Shown in pieces: positions 24,657-35,992 of a stretch of DNA of 64,000 nt. The stretch comes from Sambucus nigra (Eukaryota; Streptophyta; Magnoliopsida; Dipsacales; Adoxaceae). Below the pieces are notes generated by a model, which saw only the letters and a list, made by a program, of their open reading frames with translations, did no database searches and was not told the DNA's origin. The position numbers were made by a program, and so were the translations under genes. The stretch spans positions 1,128,001 through 1,192,000 of the forward strand of contig CASBWL010000411.1 in NCBI GenBank assembly GCA_949130495.1, written 5' to 3'. Position 1 is the stretch's first letter. Each line of letters begins with the position of its first letter.

Positions 24657-26942
24657 AGGTCTACCATGGATAGCCTGGTATCCTACTCTCACAAGAACTG
24701 GAAGTCGTTGACTGCCTCAGAGAGGAATTATCGAGAAGAGATCCATGCCCTGTCTACTGCGACTATCCTGGAGGTGGATGCCCCAGTGGTGGAGCTGCCT
24801 GGGGATGTTGCAGTTGTGGTTGAGGAGGGGTATGAGGTTGAGGAGGAGGGACATGATGCGACTGAGGAGGGTGATGCCGAGTCAGAGTATGTTTCTCTCC
24901 AACGACCTGATAACCCGTTTAGCATTTTACACAAGACCTAAACAACATATATCAAGAAGAAAAAGGTGCATGAAGAAGGCAAATCTACCCCGGCTTACGG
25001 GGGGCCCGACGATCTTAGCCTATTAAAACATTTCAAGCATCACGTGGCCTACGGTATATGGACCGGTTTAGTGATAATTTCATTTCCCTTCAAAGTTAAA
25101 CCATTAATGTTTTAAATTTTCCATTACTTTCATAAACCTTAATATGTATTTTGCTTATATTATAGGTGGAGCGGCTGCCATTATTGTGCATCAATCACAG
25201 AACGAATATCAAGGAGTGGGAATTCAGTGATCTCTCTCCAAGTCCAAAGTAGGGTCCAAAGGGCTAAGTTTGGGGGGGGGGGGGGGGGCTTATAACATGT
25301 AGCCACCATTATATAGACTACGCCCTTGTATCTATGTTCGTCGAGAGGTGGCATCCGGAGACAAACACATTTCATATGCTATTTGGGGAGATGGCAATCA
25401 CCCTATATGACGTATCAGCGATCTTGGGCGTTCCTCTCATTGGATTACCTCTATATAACCCGCAACCCATAGTTGAGGAAGAGGATGATGATATAGTGGT
25501 CCCGTCAGTTATGGACCTTGTGGTGGAGTTGTTGGGAGTGAGCAGGGAAGTTGCATTGGAAGAATGTGGCGAACATACGGCTGTTCGATTGAAATGTCTC
25601 ACTGTGAATTTCAAGGAACGGTCACAGGACGTCAATGCCTCGAGTGATGACAAAGACTATTGCGCCAGGGCCTATTTGCTCTACATTATCAGATGCAAAA
25701 TTTTTCCCGACAAGACAAAGAACAATATTTACGTGCTCTACCTACATGTTCTTAGAGACGTGAAGAAGTTGGGGAAACTAGCATGGGGGATGGGTATCCT
25801 GGCGCGTGTGCATCGACAACTGGGTCTTGCCTCTCGTTCAGGTGTGAGGCAAATGAAAGGTTGCCTTCCTATTATACAGGTAACTAATAATCTACATTCA
25901 TATTTCGTTTATGTATGTTTGTCAATTTCCCCCCTTATTTCTAATAAATTCGTAATATGTGTGTTTTACAGTCATGGATGTATGAGCATTTTGCCGGGGT
26001 TGGCAGATGCGTTGACATGGAGTTCGATGAAACCATGCCAAGAATTGCACGTTGGTCGTTGCAGTCCGCCTCTCAAAAAAATTCATTTCAAAACCTAATC
26101 AATTATCATGAGCAATTGGATGATATGAGTGTTGGTGATGAGATTAAATTCTTTGGATTGTTTGTAATGTTTTCTTTTAACTTTGATATTTTTTGACATT
26201 AAATTATGTATTGTTTATGTGTAGGTCATTTGGGAACCCTACCGAGATTCTAGAGCTGCTTATCCCTTTCACGAGGCATCGTGGTATAGCGGGATTATGA
26301 TTTATTTTGAGGTGGGGGAGCCCTATTACCCGGAGAGATGCCTTAAACAAGTTGGACGGCTGCAAATCATACCTCGCGAGCTCATGACACCCTTGAAGGA
26401 TGATAGGGGAGACAAGGCGGCTCGGTACAAGGTTAAATTCGATATGCAAAAATGGTACCAAGAAAATTGGCAAGACCACCTTCTGTCCGAGAAGTCTAGG
26501 TATGTGCCCGTATCGAGCTCGTGGGACTGTAGCAGTGATTATATGGCTTAGTTCCTGTCCAAATCCCATCCTAGAGTCCAAAACCCAAGTTCCGCACGGT
26601 CGAACAATAACAAACATCGTTGGTAAGTTTTATGTGTAAACAACTTCCCGGTGCTCTATTATCGTTACTAATTTCATGTTATTATCTTTTTGATAGGTGG
26701 ACGAGGTGCGCAAGGCTATGGATTTATTGAAGATCAATATTGATGAAGGAATTTCTTATGATCCGGGTGCATTAATTGTAAGAGATGTCCAAGCCTATGA
26801 TATCCTAGTTGCGGCCATTGGGGTAGGCAGGCCGATTGTCATTGAGGAGCGGGTGGAAAAGAAAAGCAAGTCCAAAGGCAAAGGAAAAGAGAAAGTGGTT
26901 GAGGGGTCCCATAGAAGTAAAAAAAATAGTAGTTTTGATTAA
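24657..26942 (+). pseudogene. MULE-borne plant mobile domain (PMD) gene, several exons, broken
   Basis: The PMD is a plant domain of about 300 residues shared by the MAIN/MAIL1 nuclear proteins and many transposons. Visible exons are 24657-25062 (acidic leader, then GGPDDLSLLKHFKHHVAYGI), 25166-25880 (VERWHPETNTFHM, FGEMAITLYDVSAILGVP), 25972-26165 (SWMYEHFAGVGR), 26225-26622 (VIWEPYRDSRAAYPFHEASW, EPYYPERCLKQVG) and 26697-26942 (Lys-rich tail). Introns have GT/AG borders. Breaks are an in-frame TAA at 24939, a stop and a 17-18-base poly-G run around 25245-25287 that scrambles the frame, and a TAG at 26549 before FLSKSHPRVQNP. The domain order is otherwise complete. It faces the transposase gene and is probably the element's second gene. 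Its role in transposition is unknown. Confidence 0.8.
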
Positions 26943-27818
26943 CATACGTAGGGTGGTGCCATAGAAGCAGGTCCAAATGTTTTGAATATTATTGTCTGTG
27001 ATACAATGTTTTGATTTAAGTAGTGGAAATGACTATTGGTTTTAATATTGGTTTCAATATGAATATTAATATGAGTTTAAGTTTGAAATTGTATTGTTTT
27101 ATTTTTTTGAATTATAACTTTGAAATGTATGTAAATTTTGAAATTGGACATTGCAGTTTGTATATGTATGAAAATGTTGGAGTTGGTGTATTACAATTGG
27201 TTTATAAGTATATTGCATTTGGCTTGGCTTCATTCACTGTGGTTATAGCAAATTAGATAATTTATTTCGTGCTAAACATAGCGAATGGGATTGGTTTGGA
27301 ATAAACATCCCTAAAAATGTTAAAAGTAATAAATTTTCTTAGATTCATTCGCTATGAACATAGCGAATTGGATCATTTATTTCGTGCTAAACATAGTGAA
27401 TGTGATTGTTTCAGGGTAAACATCCTTGATAGTGGAAAATAAAGGATTTGGTATGGGTTTCATTCGCTATAAACATCGTGAATTGTCCTACATTATTCGC
27501 TATGTTTAACACGAATTGTCCAGTTCATTTCATACAAATTAATTAATTTCATGTTATTTCAATTAAAGTTCATTTCATTTCATAGAACTACATTTCAATG
27601 CAAGCTCATTTGCATATAATACAACTTCAATTCAAGTTCAATCCATTTCATACAACTACATTTCATTTTCATACACTTTCATTTCAATTGTACATCATTT
27701 ACAGATACAACACCAGACTTTACATGATAAAACACCAAACTAGTTGATCTCGATAGGTAGATCGTTGGTTACTACATCATTTGGGCATATTTTCTGGAAC
27801 TTCATTACTTATTGTGCT
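26943..27818. repeat. MULE intergenic region with CGAAT palindromes between the convergent genes
   Basis: Between the 3' ends of the PMD and transposase genes. Positions 27260-27520 contain about five imperfect palindromes of the CATTCGCTAT-AACATAGCGAAT type, the same motif class as at 18815-19080. The 27530-27700 part repeats TTCATTTCA-type phrases. No gene is seen. Confidence 0.6.
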
Positions 27819-27819
27819 T

Positions 27820-30800
27820 ATTTATCAATCCAAGGTTTTGCGTTAGGCAACGAACAACTATGCCAGTGACTTGCTACCGGGGGGATTGGACAACCGTACT
27901 TCAACTTCAAAGCTACAAAGTGATTCCCTCAAACATGAGCAATCTCTATGAACATTGGACGCACAATTCGTTCATGTCTTATCGGTAGAAATATGAGACA
28001 TTGTCTCTTCGAAATAAGGACACACACGCACTTGTAAGTTTCTGCCAGAAGATAGACGCACTCGGGAATGATCATCCAAGACATTGGCATACATGGGCTT
28101 GAAAAATCATCCAACACATATAGAATAGTGTTCAGAAACCATTAACCAAAATAGTGTGCGTAGAAGTTATTATTTATCGTAACTTCTTCAATCAAGTCCG
28201 ATCTTACCTGTCTCCATCCATCGGGTCCAAATTTAAGGCATTTAGCAACGCATCTAAATCCATAATTTTCGTCGGCATCAACCTCGAGGATATCTTCTAC
28301 GAAATCTTTATAAAAACCCGGTATCTCATTGATATACTATTCATACGCGGGGGAGTAGTTCGGGCACCATGGGGCGGGGCGGGTGAACTCCGCAAAATCA
28401 ATTTTCTTCTTTGGCCTTTGTACCACGGGATGTTCCTTTTCTGTTGATTGCCTAGCAAGTTCAAAGCCGGAGGGATCCCTTTTAGTTTACTTCTCATGCT
28501 TTTGCTCTTTAGCAGTTGGTTTTTGACATCTCGAACAACCCTTGCAACGCTTAAGTACAGATGGCTCAAATAGCCCAGCGGTGGTGGGACAACCGATGTC
28601 CTTGAGTTTTCACAACATGGCTCTTTGCTCATCGATAGTTGAGCATTCCCACCTTTGCTTAAAAAGTATCATTTCCAGCTCGTAGTCAATGATATGGTAC
28701 TTCGCTAATTCGGGCACTATTGTTAATTTGTGCCAATGTGCATCGACATGGCCTCATAATATTAGCCTACCCTCCATCCGTTAGATGACCAATTCATGAG
28801 CGCACGGTAGGTCATAGATATCGCGTGCCAAGTGAAGGCATGATTTAAAATCCATGCTAACGGTATCAAAAATCTTTCAATTCCTCAACAATTAGGCTAA
28901 TGGCATAGTGGTCTATGAGCTCATTCAAGATAGGGATATTGTGGGAGTGCTTTAATTTTTACAAAGAATCCTCAAACTCCCTCTTAATCTCGGTCAATTG
29001 CAACTCAATGTAGTTGTGCATGCTAAAAAAAACCTTGTCAAAAGGAAGTTGAGAACTCTCCAAGTGCATTTTCAACTTAGCGTGTGCTCCTTCATAACGG
29101 TTCGTAGTTCGGTTGCCCCGGTGCCTAACCATATTTATCCACGCATTAATGAAGGTCTCCCTTAGATTGTACCATATGCAAACTATGTAATGTAGCATGT
29201 TCGGTATGCAACCCAATCACAGTTAAATAGCGTCCACTCTTCATTAAAATCATTTTCGGTGGGGGATTCAACCAAATGCATCCAATCCCTCATGAACTTC
29301 TTTAATGTATCCTCATCGTGGATCTCTTTCCTAGCATGGAGCTCCACATTGCGATGAATGTGGAAAGTGAAAACCATAGATCTCGCCTTGGGGAACACAA
29401 CTCGCAACGCGTTCATGCACGTGTACTCCCGATCAATGATGAAAATCATGGGACATGCAAACGGATCGAATAGGGATTTCAAACGTCCCAATGCCCACTT
29501 ATAGTTCTCCACTTTCTCCGTTGCTAAAAAAGCGAAGGCAATATTAAAAGTCCTTTCGCACGACGTTATACCAACCATCTCGAACAATGGCATCTTGTGT
29601 CGGTTGGTCTTGTATGTGCAGTTAACAATGACAATGGACGAAAAACACTTGGCTAGTTGGATTGAGTTTGGATGAGCCCAAAAAATATCTCCCACCTCCA
29701 TGGTAGACTCATTTGTTCATACCAATAGACATAATGTTTCTCCCCAAGCAACTTCATTAACTGTTGCATTGCCATTCTACCCTCTCATTCGGAAATCCTC
29801 AACTTCCCCTTTGCCTTGTAAATTATTTTCATGGTAGAAACATTTTTAACATTACGACTTTTAATCGTCGTTAGAACGGCCATCGGCTTTACCCCACTCA
29901 AGGACATCTTTTCAATAATGTTTTTCTCCACCGAAGTAAGTCGACTGACATATGCATGTCCAACTAACGTTTCTGGAAATTGGTGATTGTGAACGTCGCT
30001 AGCGACTGACAACATCCACTGCCCATTATCAAGAGGAATGCCCTTAAAAAATGGATAGTTGCACTTTCGAGTGGCCGTGTCCGTCTTTCGCCTTTTTTCC
30101 CTTGACTACTCCCTACGTTCCCATCATTCTTCCCGTGATGATCACGGTACTCACCACCTCTCTCGCAACCCATGTGTACACATCCCTTACGCGTTGAGGA
30201 AGGTAAGTTGGACTTAGTAATGACTATTACTGTTTTAACGGACCGAGCTTGCTCTTGATTCCAAGCAACCAACTCTTGGCGAGTGGAAAATACCTGAGAA
30301 TTAAGAATATAATGAATCAGTACAACCTAATTACAATATATAAAAATATTACATCAATAATTGACATTATAATACCTACTCCGTAAAGAACGTCGCACAA
30401 ACATCTACTAACACCGCACCACCTTCCGCATTTTGGGGTATATCGATGTTCGCTAAAGCCTGATCAAATAACAGCTCATTGAAATCCATGAAGGCAACCT
30501 GCATAAGTAAAAATATTATTAGTACTCAATCAATGAACTTGAATAACAATAACAATAACAATAACAATATTAGAATCAAAATAAAGTTTGAGAACAAGCT
30601 TGCAATGTACTTGATAACATAATCACAACGTATGTTTGAATTACATTGATAACATACTTCATAACATAATTACTAACAATTTGAATCATAACGTAGTTAC
30701 ATTTGATAACAAGCTTGCAATGTAGTTGAATTACATGTTATGTTTGAATTACAATATGTCTATGAATTACATTGATACCAAACTTGAATTACATTATGTC

Positions 30801-31207
30801 TTTGAATTCTATTATGCATGAATATACCGATTATGTTTCACTAGTTCGGGGTAAAGATGCCGATTATGCAAAGAAGGTTCGGGGTGATTCTAACGAACCA
30901 TGTAGAACTGGTTCGAGGTATATATGTCGAATATGTATATCAGGTTTAGCATGATTATAACGAATGGACCTACTTCGAACAAAAAATATAGAGTTGGTTC
31001 GGGAGGCTTATCTCGAATTTATGCCTTGAAATCGGGCTCCCGATCCCGAACCAACTGTATGTTTGCTGCGTTTTTTTTTAAATTTTCAATCCTTATGAAA
31101 AAACAAATATATAAGTAATGGTATCCAAAGTTTACCTTAACAATGGGATTCGTATAGTTGTCATTTGCTTTCGAGGTGTTGTCATTGTCTAATGGTGGGA
31201 CATCCAT
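27820..31207 (-). pseudogene. MULE transposase (MURA-type) with C-terminal OTU-like domain, decayed
   Basis: Exon 1 (31207-31136, starting MDVPPLDNDN) is followed by an intron carrying TTCG motifs, then an exon at 30498 (VAFMDFNELLFDQ). The main exon has a FAR1-like zinc region (30272-29785: CVHMGCERGGEYR, then ATRKCNYPF and HNHQFPETLVGHAYVSRLT), the MULE transposase domain (29701-28959: NCTYKTNRHKMPL, FIIDREYT, FHIHRNV, NRTTNRYEGAHA) and a SWIM-like LPCAHEL remnant (about 28810). The tail (28350-27820) matches an OTU-type cysteine protease fold: DADENYGF where DGNCGF is usual, then GNHFVALKLKYGCPIPPV. The catalytic Cys of the OTU motif is Tyr. The first catalytic Asp of the transposase (usual DCTYKTN) is Asn. 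There are frameshifts near 30100, 29705 and 29215, a TGA at 29785 and others further on. Confidence 0.85.
28236..28292 (-). other. OTU-like catalytic motif with Cys replaced by Tyr
   Basis: Read on minus, EVDADENYGFRCVAKCL corresponds to the D-G-N-C-G-F-R signature of OTU cysteine proteases. The nucleophilic Cys position is Tyr and the preceding Gly is Glu. The partner His region (GNHFV) survives near 27915-27930. Confidence 0.7.
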
Positions 31208-31570
31208 TAGTATTTGAATATTTAAAGAACTAACTCTAGATATTTAATAATGTTGTTGAAGATGGTTGGTGGGGGACAAAACTTTAATAATGATGTGTGG
31301 GGATCAAAACTTTAATAATGTTGTTAAAGATGTTGTTGAAGATGATAGGTTGGATTAATGGAGACAAATTTGTTGGGTGAAGAGAATATGAGAAGGGGAG
31401 AGTTTGGAGTGTATTGGATAGAGAGAAAGTGAGAAATTGGAGTATAGTGGTATTTTGTGTTTTAGTTGGGTAGAAAAATATATATATTGAGTGGTGGCCC
31501 TTAGCAAAAATCAGATTTTTTTTGCTTATGGTATTTTGAAGCAATATTTGTGGTACCCTTAGAAACACCT

Positions 31571-33187
31571 TTAATTAACTAGTCTTATTTGTTGACTGTC
31601 ATCACCATGAAAGTAGGCCGAAAGCCTTACATAGACTAATAACTTGTCATATATTCCAAGACTATTGGTTTTCTTTGTTTTCCCTTGTGTAGTTTTAAAT
31701 AGGTTATATTATACTCAGATGCCTTTGTTAGCTTGCCCCATGAAAAAAAGTGAGATTCATAGACAATTACTTACTCTATAAAATGTAAATATACTTTGAA
31801 AATTGACCATACTTGATCACCACAAGGATAATAAGTTCACATCATTAAAATTGTGTTGCGCTTAAACCTATGAATGGTCTAACATCATTTGTTATATAGA
31901 ACATCTAATAGACTAGAACTTGCACACATGAGATTATTCTAGATTGGTTAGGAAAAGGAGTGCTATAAAAAATCATAATATAAATGTTTTCCCTATTCTA
32001 TTTCCAAAATTTATGGAGATCCTCTTTTTTTTTCAAATAGATAACTTGAGAGTTATTTGAAATATTGGATTTTTCCAATACTCTTCAGAAAGTAATTATT
32101 TTTTTTTGTTGGATAAAAAGTCGCGTGTTCAGGTGTTATCACGTAGTTTGCAATACACACCATATTTCTTTATTAGTTGCATCCCCACGTAAATATGGGA
32201 ACATTTTGCAGCAAAATAAATGTGAGTACTTGATATTACTGTTGGTGCATACTAAAATCAATGATCAAATGACCAATTTATTTATTAGTTGCATGTGTAT
32301 TATTAGCGTGATGCATGTTACAATTACATCGTAAAGTGAGTTGAAGAAACAATTACACCAAAATATATATATATATCAATACACTCACTCTAGATAGGTA
32401 AAGAAGAACGAGTAAAAAAAAGTATAGCAATTTTTTAAAATACTAAAAAGTAAATTTGATATCTACAAAAAGATCATAAAAAAATATAATTGCAAAGTGG
32501 ATTAGATGATAATAATTTTTTTATTAAGTATGTATGTATGGGTGTGTATTTAATCTATATATGTCTATGTATTACAAGGAAACATATGATATTACAACTT
32601 AATATTTCTTTTTTTACTTTTAGCCCATATCTCCATTTAAAGTTACATTCATTTTATTGGTTTAGTATGAGAAAATCTACGGATGATATATATATATATA
32701 TATATATATATCGAAAAATATTTTTGGGCATATTTTTGTGGTATTTAAATATTTCAGAGGACCCGTAAAAAATACATCAACTCAAAATGATTTTGTTTTT
32801 GTTATATTAAAAAAATCGGTCAAAATATGTTAATTTTAAAAAATTACATATTTTGACCGATTTTTTAAAGGGGCATATACCAAATAGTCCCTCGAACATT
32901 TTTTAATACATGTTTAGTCCAAGCTTTTTTATTTGTGCCAAAAAGTCTCTCAACATGCAGCTAGCGCAGACTTTAAAAATAAGAGAATATTGCTTAAATA
33001 GATGTTTGAGGGACTTTTTGGAACAAAATAAAAAAGCTTGGACTATATGTGTATTAAAAAAAAGTTTGACAAACTTTTTGGTATTTGATCCTTTTTTTAA
33101 AATAGCAAAAAAAATAATTTTGAACTGTTTTTAGGTGTTCCTTGAAATGTTTAAATACCATAAAAAATCAGCTCAAAAATAAAGTTT

Positions 33188-33190
<3 letters not shown>
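31571..33190 (+). repeat. R1 repeat, copy 1, right part
   Basis: Continues the R1 copy that was cut at 18228. It matches 36680-38450 in order: AACTAGTCTTATTTG-TGACTGTCA, CATCATTAAAATTGTGTTGC, GGAGATCCTCTTTTTTTT. It also matches 49905-50355. An 89-residue open frame here (32065-32334) recurs in copy 2 but not in copy 3, where the retrotransposon inserted just upstream. I see no family, so I treat it as chance. A (TA)n tract at 32685-32711 is the uninterrupted counterpart of the site at which copy 2 carries a MITE. A small palindrome with TTTTGACCGATTTTTT lies at 32812-32870. Confidence 0.8.
32871..33091 (+). mobile_element. FB1 foldback MITE, copy 2
   Basis: Starts GGGCATATACCAAATAGTCCC and ends TTTTTGGTATTTGATCC, with inverted arms around a centre containing AGCTAGCGCAGAC and TTTAAAAATAAGAG. 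It is present at the same R1 position in copy 2 (38195-38415), so it was there before R1 was duplicated. Confidence 0.8.

Positions 33191-33232
<42 letters not shown>
33191..33232. repeat. (TA)n microsatellite at the end of R1 copy 1
   Basis: A TA dinucleotide run separating R1 copy 1 from the foldback cluster. The equivalent tract in copy 2 (38451-38502) abuts the pararetrovirus. Confidence 0.9.
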
Positions 33233-33234
<2 letters not shown>

Positions 33235-33650
33235 AAAGGATCAAGTGAGGTCCTAGTTTGAGGACCCTGAATGATGACCGTTTTTTTAAAATAGTAAAAA
33301 AAATATTTTGCAGTTGATTTTTTTTTAATGTTTTTTAAACATTTCAATATGACCATAAAAAAATAATCAGCTCAAAATGATTTTTTTTGCTATTTTAAAA
33401 AAATCGATCAAACTTTGTCAGTTTTTAAGTTGTTAAAAACTGATAAAGTTTGATCGATTTTTTTAAAATAGTAAAAAAAATCATTTTGAGTTGATTTTTT
33501 TTATATGGTCCTACTGAAATGTTTAAAAGCTATATAAAAAAAATTAGCCCAAAAATATTTTTTTTTACTATTTTATCAAAATTGTTCCGCGCCAGCGGTA
33601 TGCAAACAGAGGTCCTCATGAGATCCACTCTCTATCTCTCTCTCTCTATA
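33233..33650. mobile_element. Foldback element, about 400 bp
   Basis: A long palindrome centred near 33430 with arms containing ATCGATCAAACTTTGTCAG and its complement, plus flanking TTTTAAAATAGTAAAAAAAAT and ATGGTC-TA phrases. The outer parts carry GAGGTCCT on both sides (33250 and 33610). A CCGCGCCAGCGG core is at 33588-33600. Bordered by (TA)n on the left and a CT/CA microsatellite on the right. Confidence 0.6.
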
Positions 33651-33681
33651 TACACACACACACACACACACAGAAAGTCTC

Positions 33682-34227
33682 CTATAAGGACTACAGACCC
33701 CGGTACATACCTTTTTTTTTTAATATTAAAAAAAAAAAAATTATGAAATTTTATGGATATGATCTCCACGATGAGAAAATCATCTCCAATTTTTTTGTCA
33801 AAAAATTCAATAAAAAAACCGTTGAGATTAGGTGATATGTAAAAAAATGATATAAATATACATTTTCAACCGTTGAAATATTGGGTCGGCGCCAGCCGCT
33901 TTATTGATTGAATTTTTTGATGAAATTTCATGAATATGATCTTTTCACTATCAAGATCATATCCATGAAGTTTCATCAAAAAATTCAATCAATAAGTTGG
34001 TGAGATGATCGCCAACATTTCAACGGTCGAAAATGCATATTTATACTATTTTTTTACATATCACCTCATCTCAACGATTTTTTTTATTGAATTTTTGATG
34101 AAAAAAATTGGAGATGATCTTCTCACCGTTTAGATCATATCCATGAAGTTTCATCAAAAAATTCATTTTTTTTACTATTTAAAAAAAAAGGTATGTACCG
34201 GGTCTGCAACATAAGGAGTCCTTATAA
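33682..34227. mobile_element. Foldback element, about 545 bp
   Basis: The left end TATAAGGACTACAGACCC and the right end GGGTCTGCAAC...AGTCCTTATA are inverted. Inner arms repeat CGGTACATACC against GGTATGTACCG, then matching GATCTTCTCAC-type and TTTCATCAAAAAATTCA blocks. The centre is near 33955, and a GTCGGCGCCAGCCGC core lies in the left arm. It is flanked by CA/CT repeats on the left and a (CT)n(TA)n tract on the right. No coding. Confidence 0.75.
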
Positions 34228-34229
34228 TA

Positions 34230-34305
<76 letters not shown>
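34228..34305. repeat. Compound microsatellite (CT)n (TA)n (TTAG)n
   Basis: CT repeats, then TA repeats, then seven TTAG-type units, lying exactly between two foldback elements. Confidence 0.9.
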
Positions 34306-34307
<2 letters not shown>

Positions 34308-35265
34308 GCTATCCAACATACTTCATTAAACATACGTATGAACATACCTATTTTTTTAAAATAGTAAACACAATAATTTTGAGTTAATATTTTTTATATG
34401 GGTTCATGATATTTCAATGTGCTCCTGTAAAAATATTCAGATCAAAATAATGTGTTTTGATATTTTTAAAAAATAAATAAAAAAACTGACAATTTTAAAG
34501 GGTAAAAACTGATAGTTTTAAAGGGCAAAAACTGACAGTTTTTTGACCTATTTTTTAAAAATAACAAAAACCATTATTTTCAATTGATTTTTTTTATAGG
34601 GTCACATTGAAATATCATGAACCTATATAAAAAATATTATCTCAAATTTATTTTTTTACTATTTAAAAAAAAGGGTATGTAGCTAGGTATGTTGCTAGGA
34701 GGTATGTGTTTTGATATTTTTAAAAAGCTCCTGTTAAAATATTCAGATCAAAATAATATGTTTTGATATTTTTAAAAAATAGGTTAAAAAATTGGCAATT
34801 TTAAAGGGTAAAAACTGACAGTTTTTGACCTATTTTTAAAAAATTACAAAACCATTATTTTCAATTGATTTTTTTTATATGGGTACATTCAAATATCATG
34901 AACCCATATAAAAAATATCATCTCAAATTTATTTTTTTTACTATTTTAAAAAATGGGCATATACCAAATAGTCCCTTGAACTTCTTTTAATACATGTATA
35001 GTCCAAGCGTTTTTATTTTGCATCAAAAAGTCATTCACCATACCAAAATGGCTTTATCATGTCGCTGGCGCGGACCTTTAAAGATAAGAGAAATGCTTTA
35101 TCAAGTCGCTGGCGCGGACCTTTAAAAATAAGAGAATAAATGACTTTTTGGTACAAAATAAAAAGGCTTGGACTAAATGTGTATTAAAAAATGTTTGAGG
35201 AACTTTTTGGTATTTGATCCTTTAAAAAAAAAGGGTATGTTGGTAGGAGGTATGTTGGAGAGCCT
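34306..35265. mobile_element. Composite foldback element with a nested FB1 MITE
   Basis: Outer ends AGGCTATCCAACATAC and GTATGTTGGAGAGCCT are inverted. The interior has AAACTGACAGTTTT-type palindromes, a partial internal duplication (34430-34570 resembles 34725-34860), and the FB1 copy at 34955-35220 near the right end. Flanked on the right by (CT)n(TA)n(TG)n. Confidence 0.65.
34955..35220 (+). mobile_element. FB1 foldback MITE, copy 3 (duplicated centre)
   Basis: Same arms as the other FB1 copies. The centre, with GTCGCTGGCGCGGACCTTTA and AATAAGAGAA, is present twice in tandem (about 35061 and 35104), which lengthens this copy. Confidence 0.8.
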
Positions 35266-35805
35266 GACCCTCTCTCTCTCTCTATATATATATATATATG
35301 TGTGTGTGTATTTTTATTATTTTTTCTATAAATAGCTCGCACATCGCGCGGGGCCCACAATAATTATTACTAGTAAATTATCACTCCTCTTAATTAATAA
35401 AATTAAAAGAATCATAAAATTAGTGAGTCAAGTTAACAAACTTTAAATTTGGTGAAGGCATTTAAAACAAGTCCAGCTTGAGTCTTGTTTCTCCGAAATA
35501 CATACCAAGGCTCAATTTGCAAGTTTGGGGGTCAAGGATGACTCACTATTAATTATCTCATGCATGTTTATAAGGCAAGTGAAAGTGATTGGCATAATTT
35601 CTACGTCAACCATTTGGAAACAAGAATTTTATTTTCTACAAGTGATCCAAATTGTGATAGATATAGGTGTGATGAGATTCCTCGCTCATCTTATCTCTTG
35701 GAGTGATATTAATGGATCAACACTTAGAAGGGTCGGTTCAAACAACCTAATATAATTTAACCAGTTTATTTTTTCAAAAATGTTATGGTCTGAGTATTTT
35801 TTTTA

Positions 35806-35992
35806 GGGACATATACCAAATAGTCCCTCAAACATTTTTTAATACTCATTTAGTCCAAGCCTTTTTATTTTGCCTCAAAAAGTCCTTTGCCACATATTTT
35901 GGAAAGGGAGTGCCGCTGGCGCGGACCTCTAAAAATAAGAGAATATTGAGTGCTTGAGGGACTAAATGGGTTAAACTAAAAATATGTGTCCT
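35806..35992 (+). mobile_element. FB1 foldback MITE, copy 4 (shortened right arm)
   Basis: Starts GGGACATATACCAAATAGTCC, with a centre carrying GCCGCTGGCGCGGACC. The right arm is shorter and more diverged than in the other copies. Absent from the same place in copies 1 and 3 of R1, so it is a separate insertion. Confidence 0.7.

Larger units (their letters stand above)
18229..31570. mobile_element. Mutator-like element (MULE) with PMD gene and transposase-OTU gene, 13.3 kb
   Basis: The left end GGGTGTCTCTAATGGCAC and the reverse-complemented right end AGGTGTTTCTAAGGGTAC are inverted repeats, with similarity continuing into GCTTCAAAATACCA. Both ends abut TTAATTAA, an 8-bp target duplication (9 bp is usual for MULEs, and the palindromic site blurs the count). 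The uninterrupted site is visible in R1 copies 2 and 3 (about 36675 and 49900), where the flanks are joined as CAGTAAATTAACTAG or similar. Inside are a PMD gene on plus (24657-26942) and a MURA-type transposase with an OTU-like tail on minus (31207-27820), converging at about 27 kb. A CACTA element is nested at 19156-23902. Both MULE genes are broken, so the copy cannot move on its own. Confidence 0.85.

Noticed and set aside
32065..32334. 89-codon frame in R1 copy 1, also at 37174-37443 in copy 2
   Set aside because: Conserved only because the DNA is duplicated; substitutions are not clearly biased to synonymous sites, no family recognised, and no upstream gene context.
34282..34306. TTAG repeats as an interstitial telomere
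   Set aside because: Plant telomere units are TTTAGGG or variants; this is a plain 4-bp microsatellite next to a TA tract.
35525..35755. 76-codon frame in R1 copy 2 and its 87-codon match in copy 3 (48957-49220)
   Set aside because: Shared by duplication; copy 1 has lost it through indels; no domain seen.
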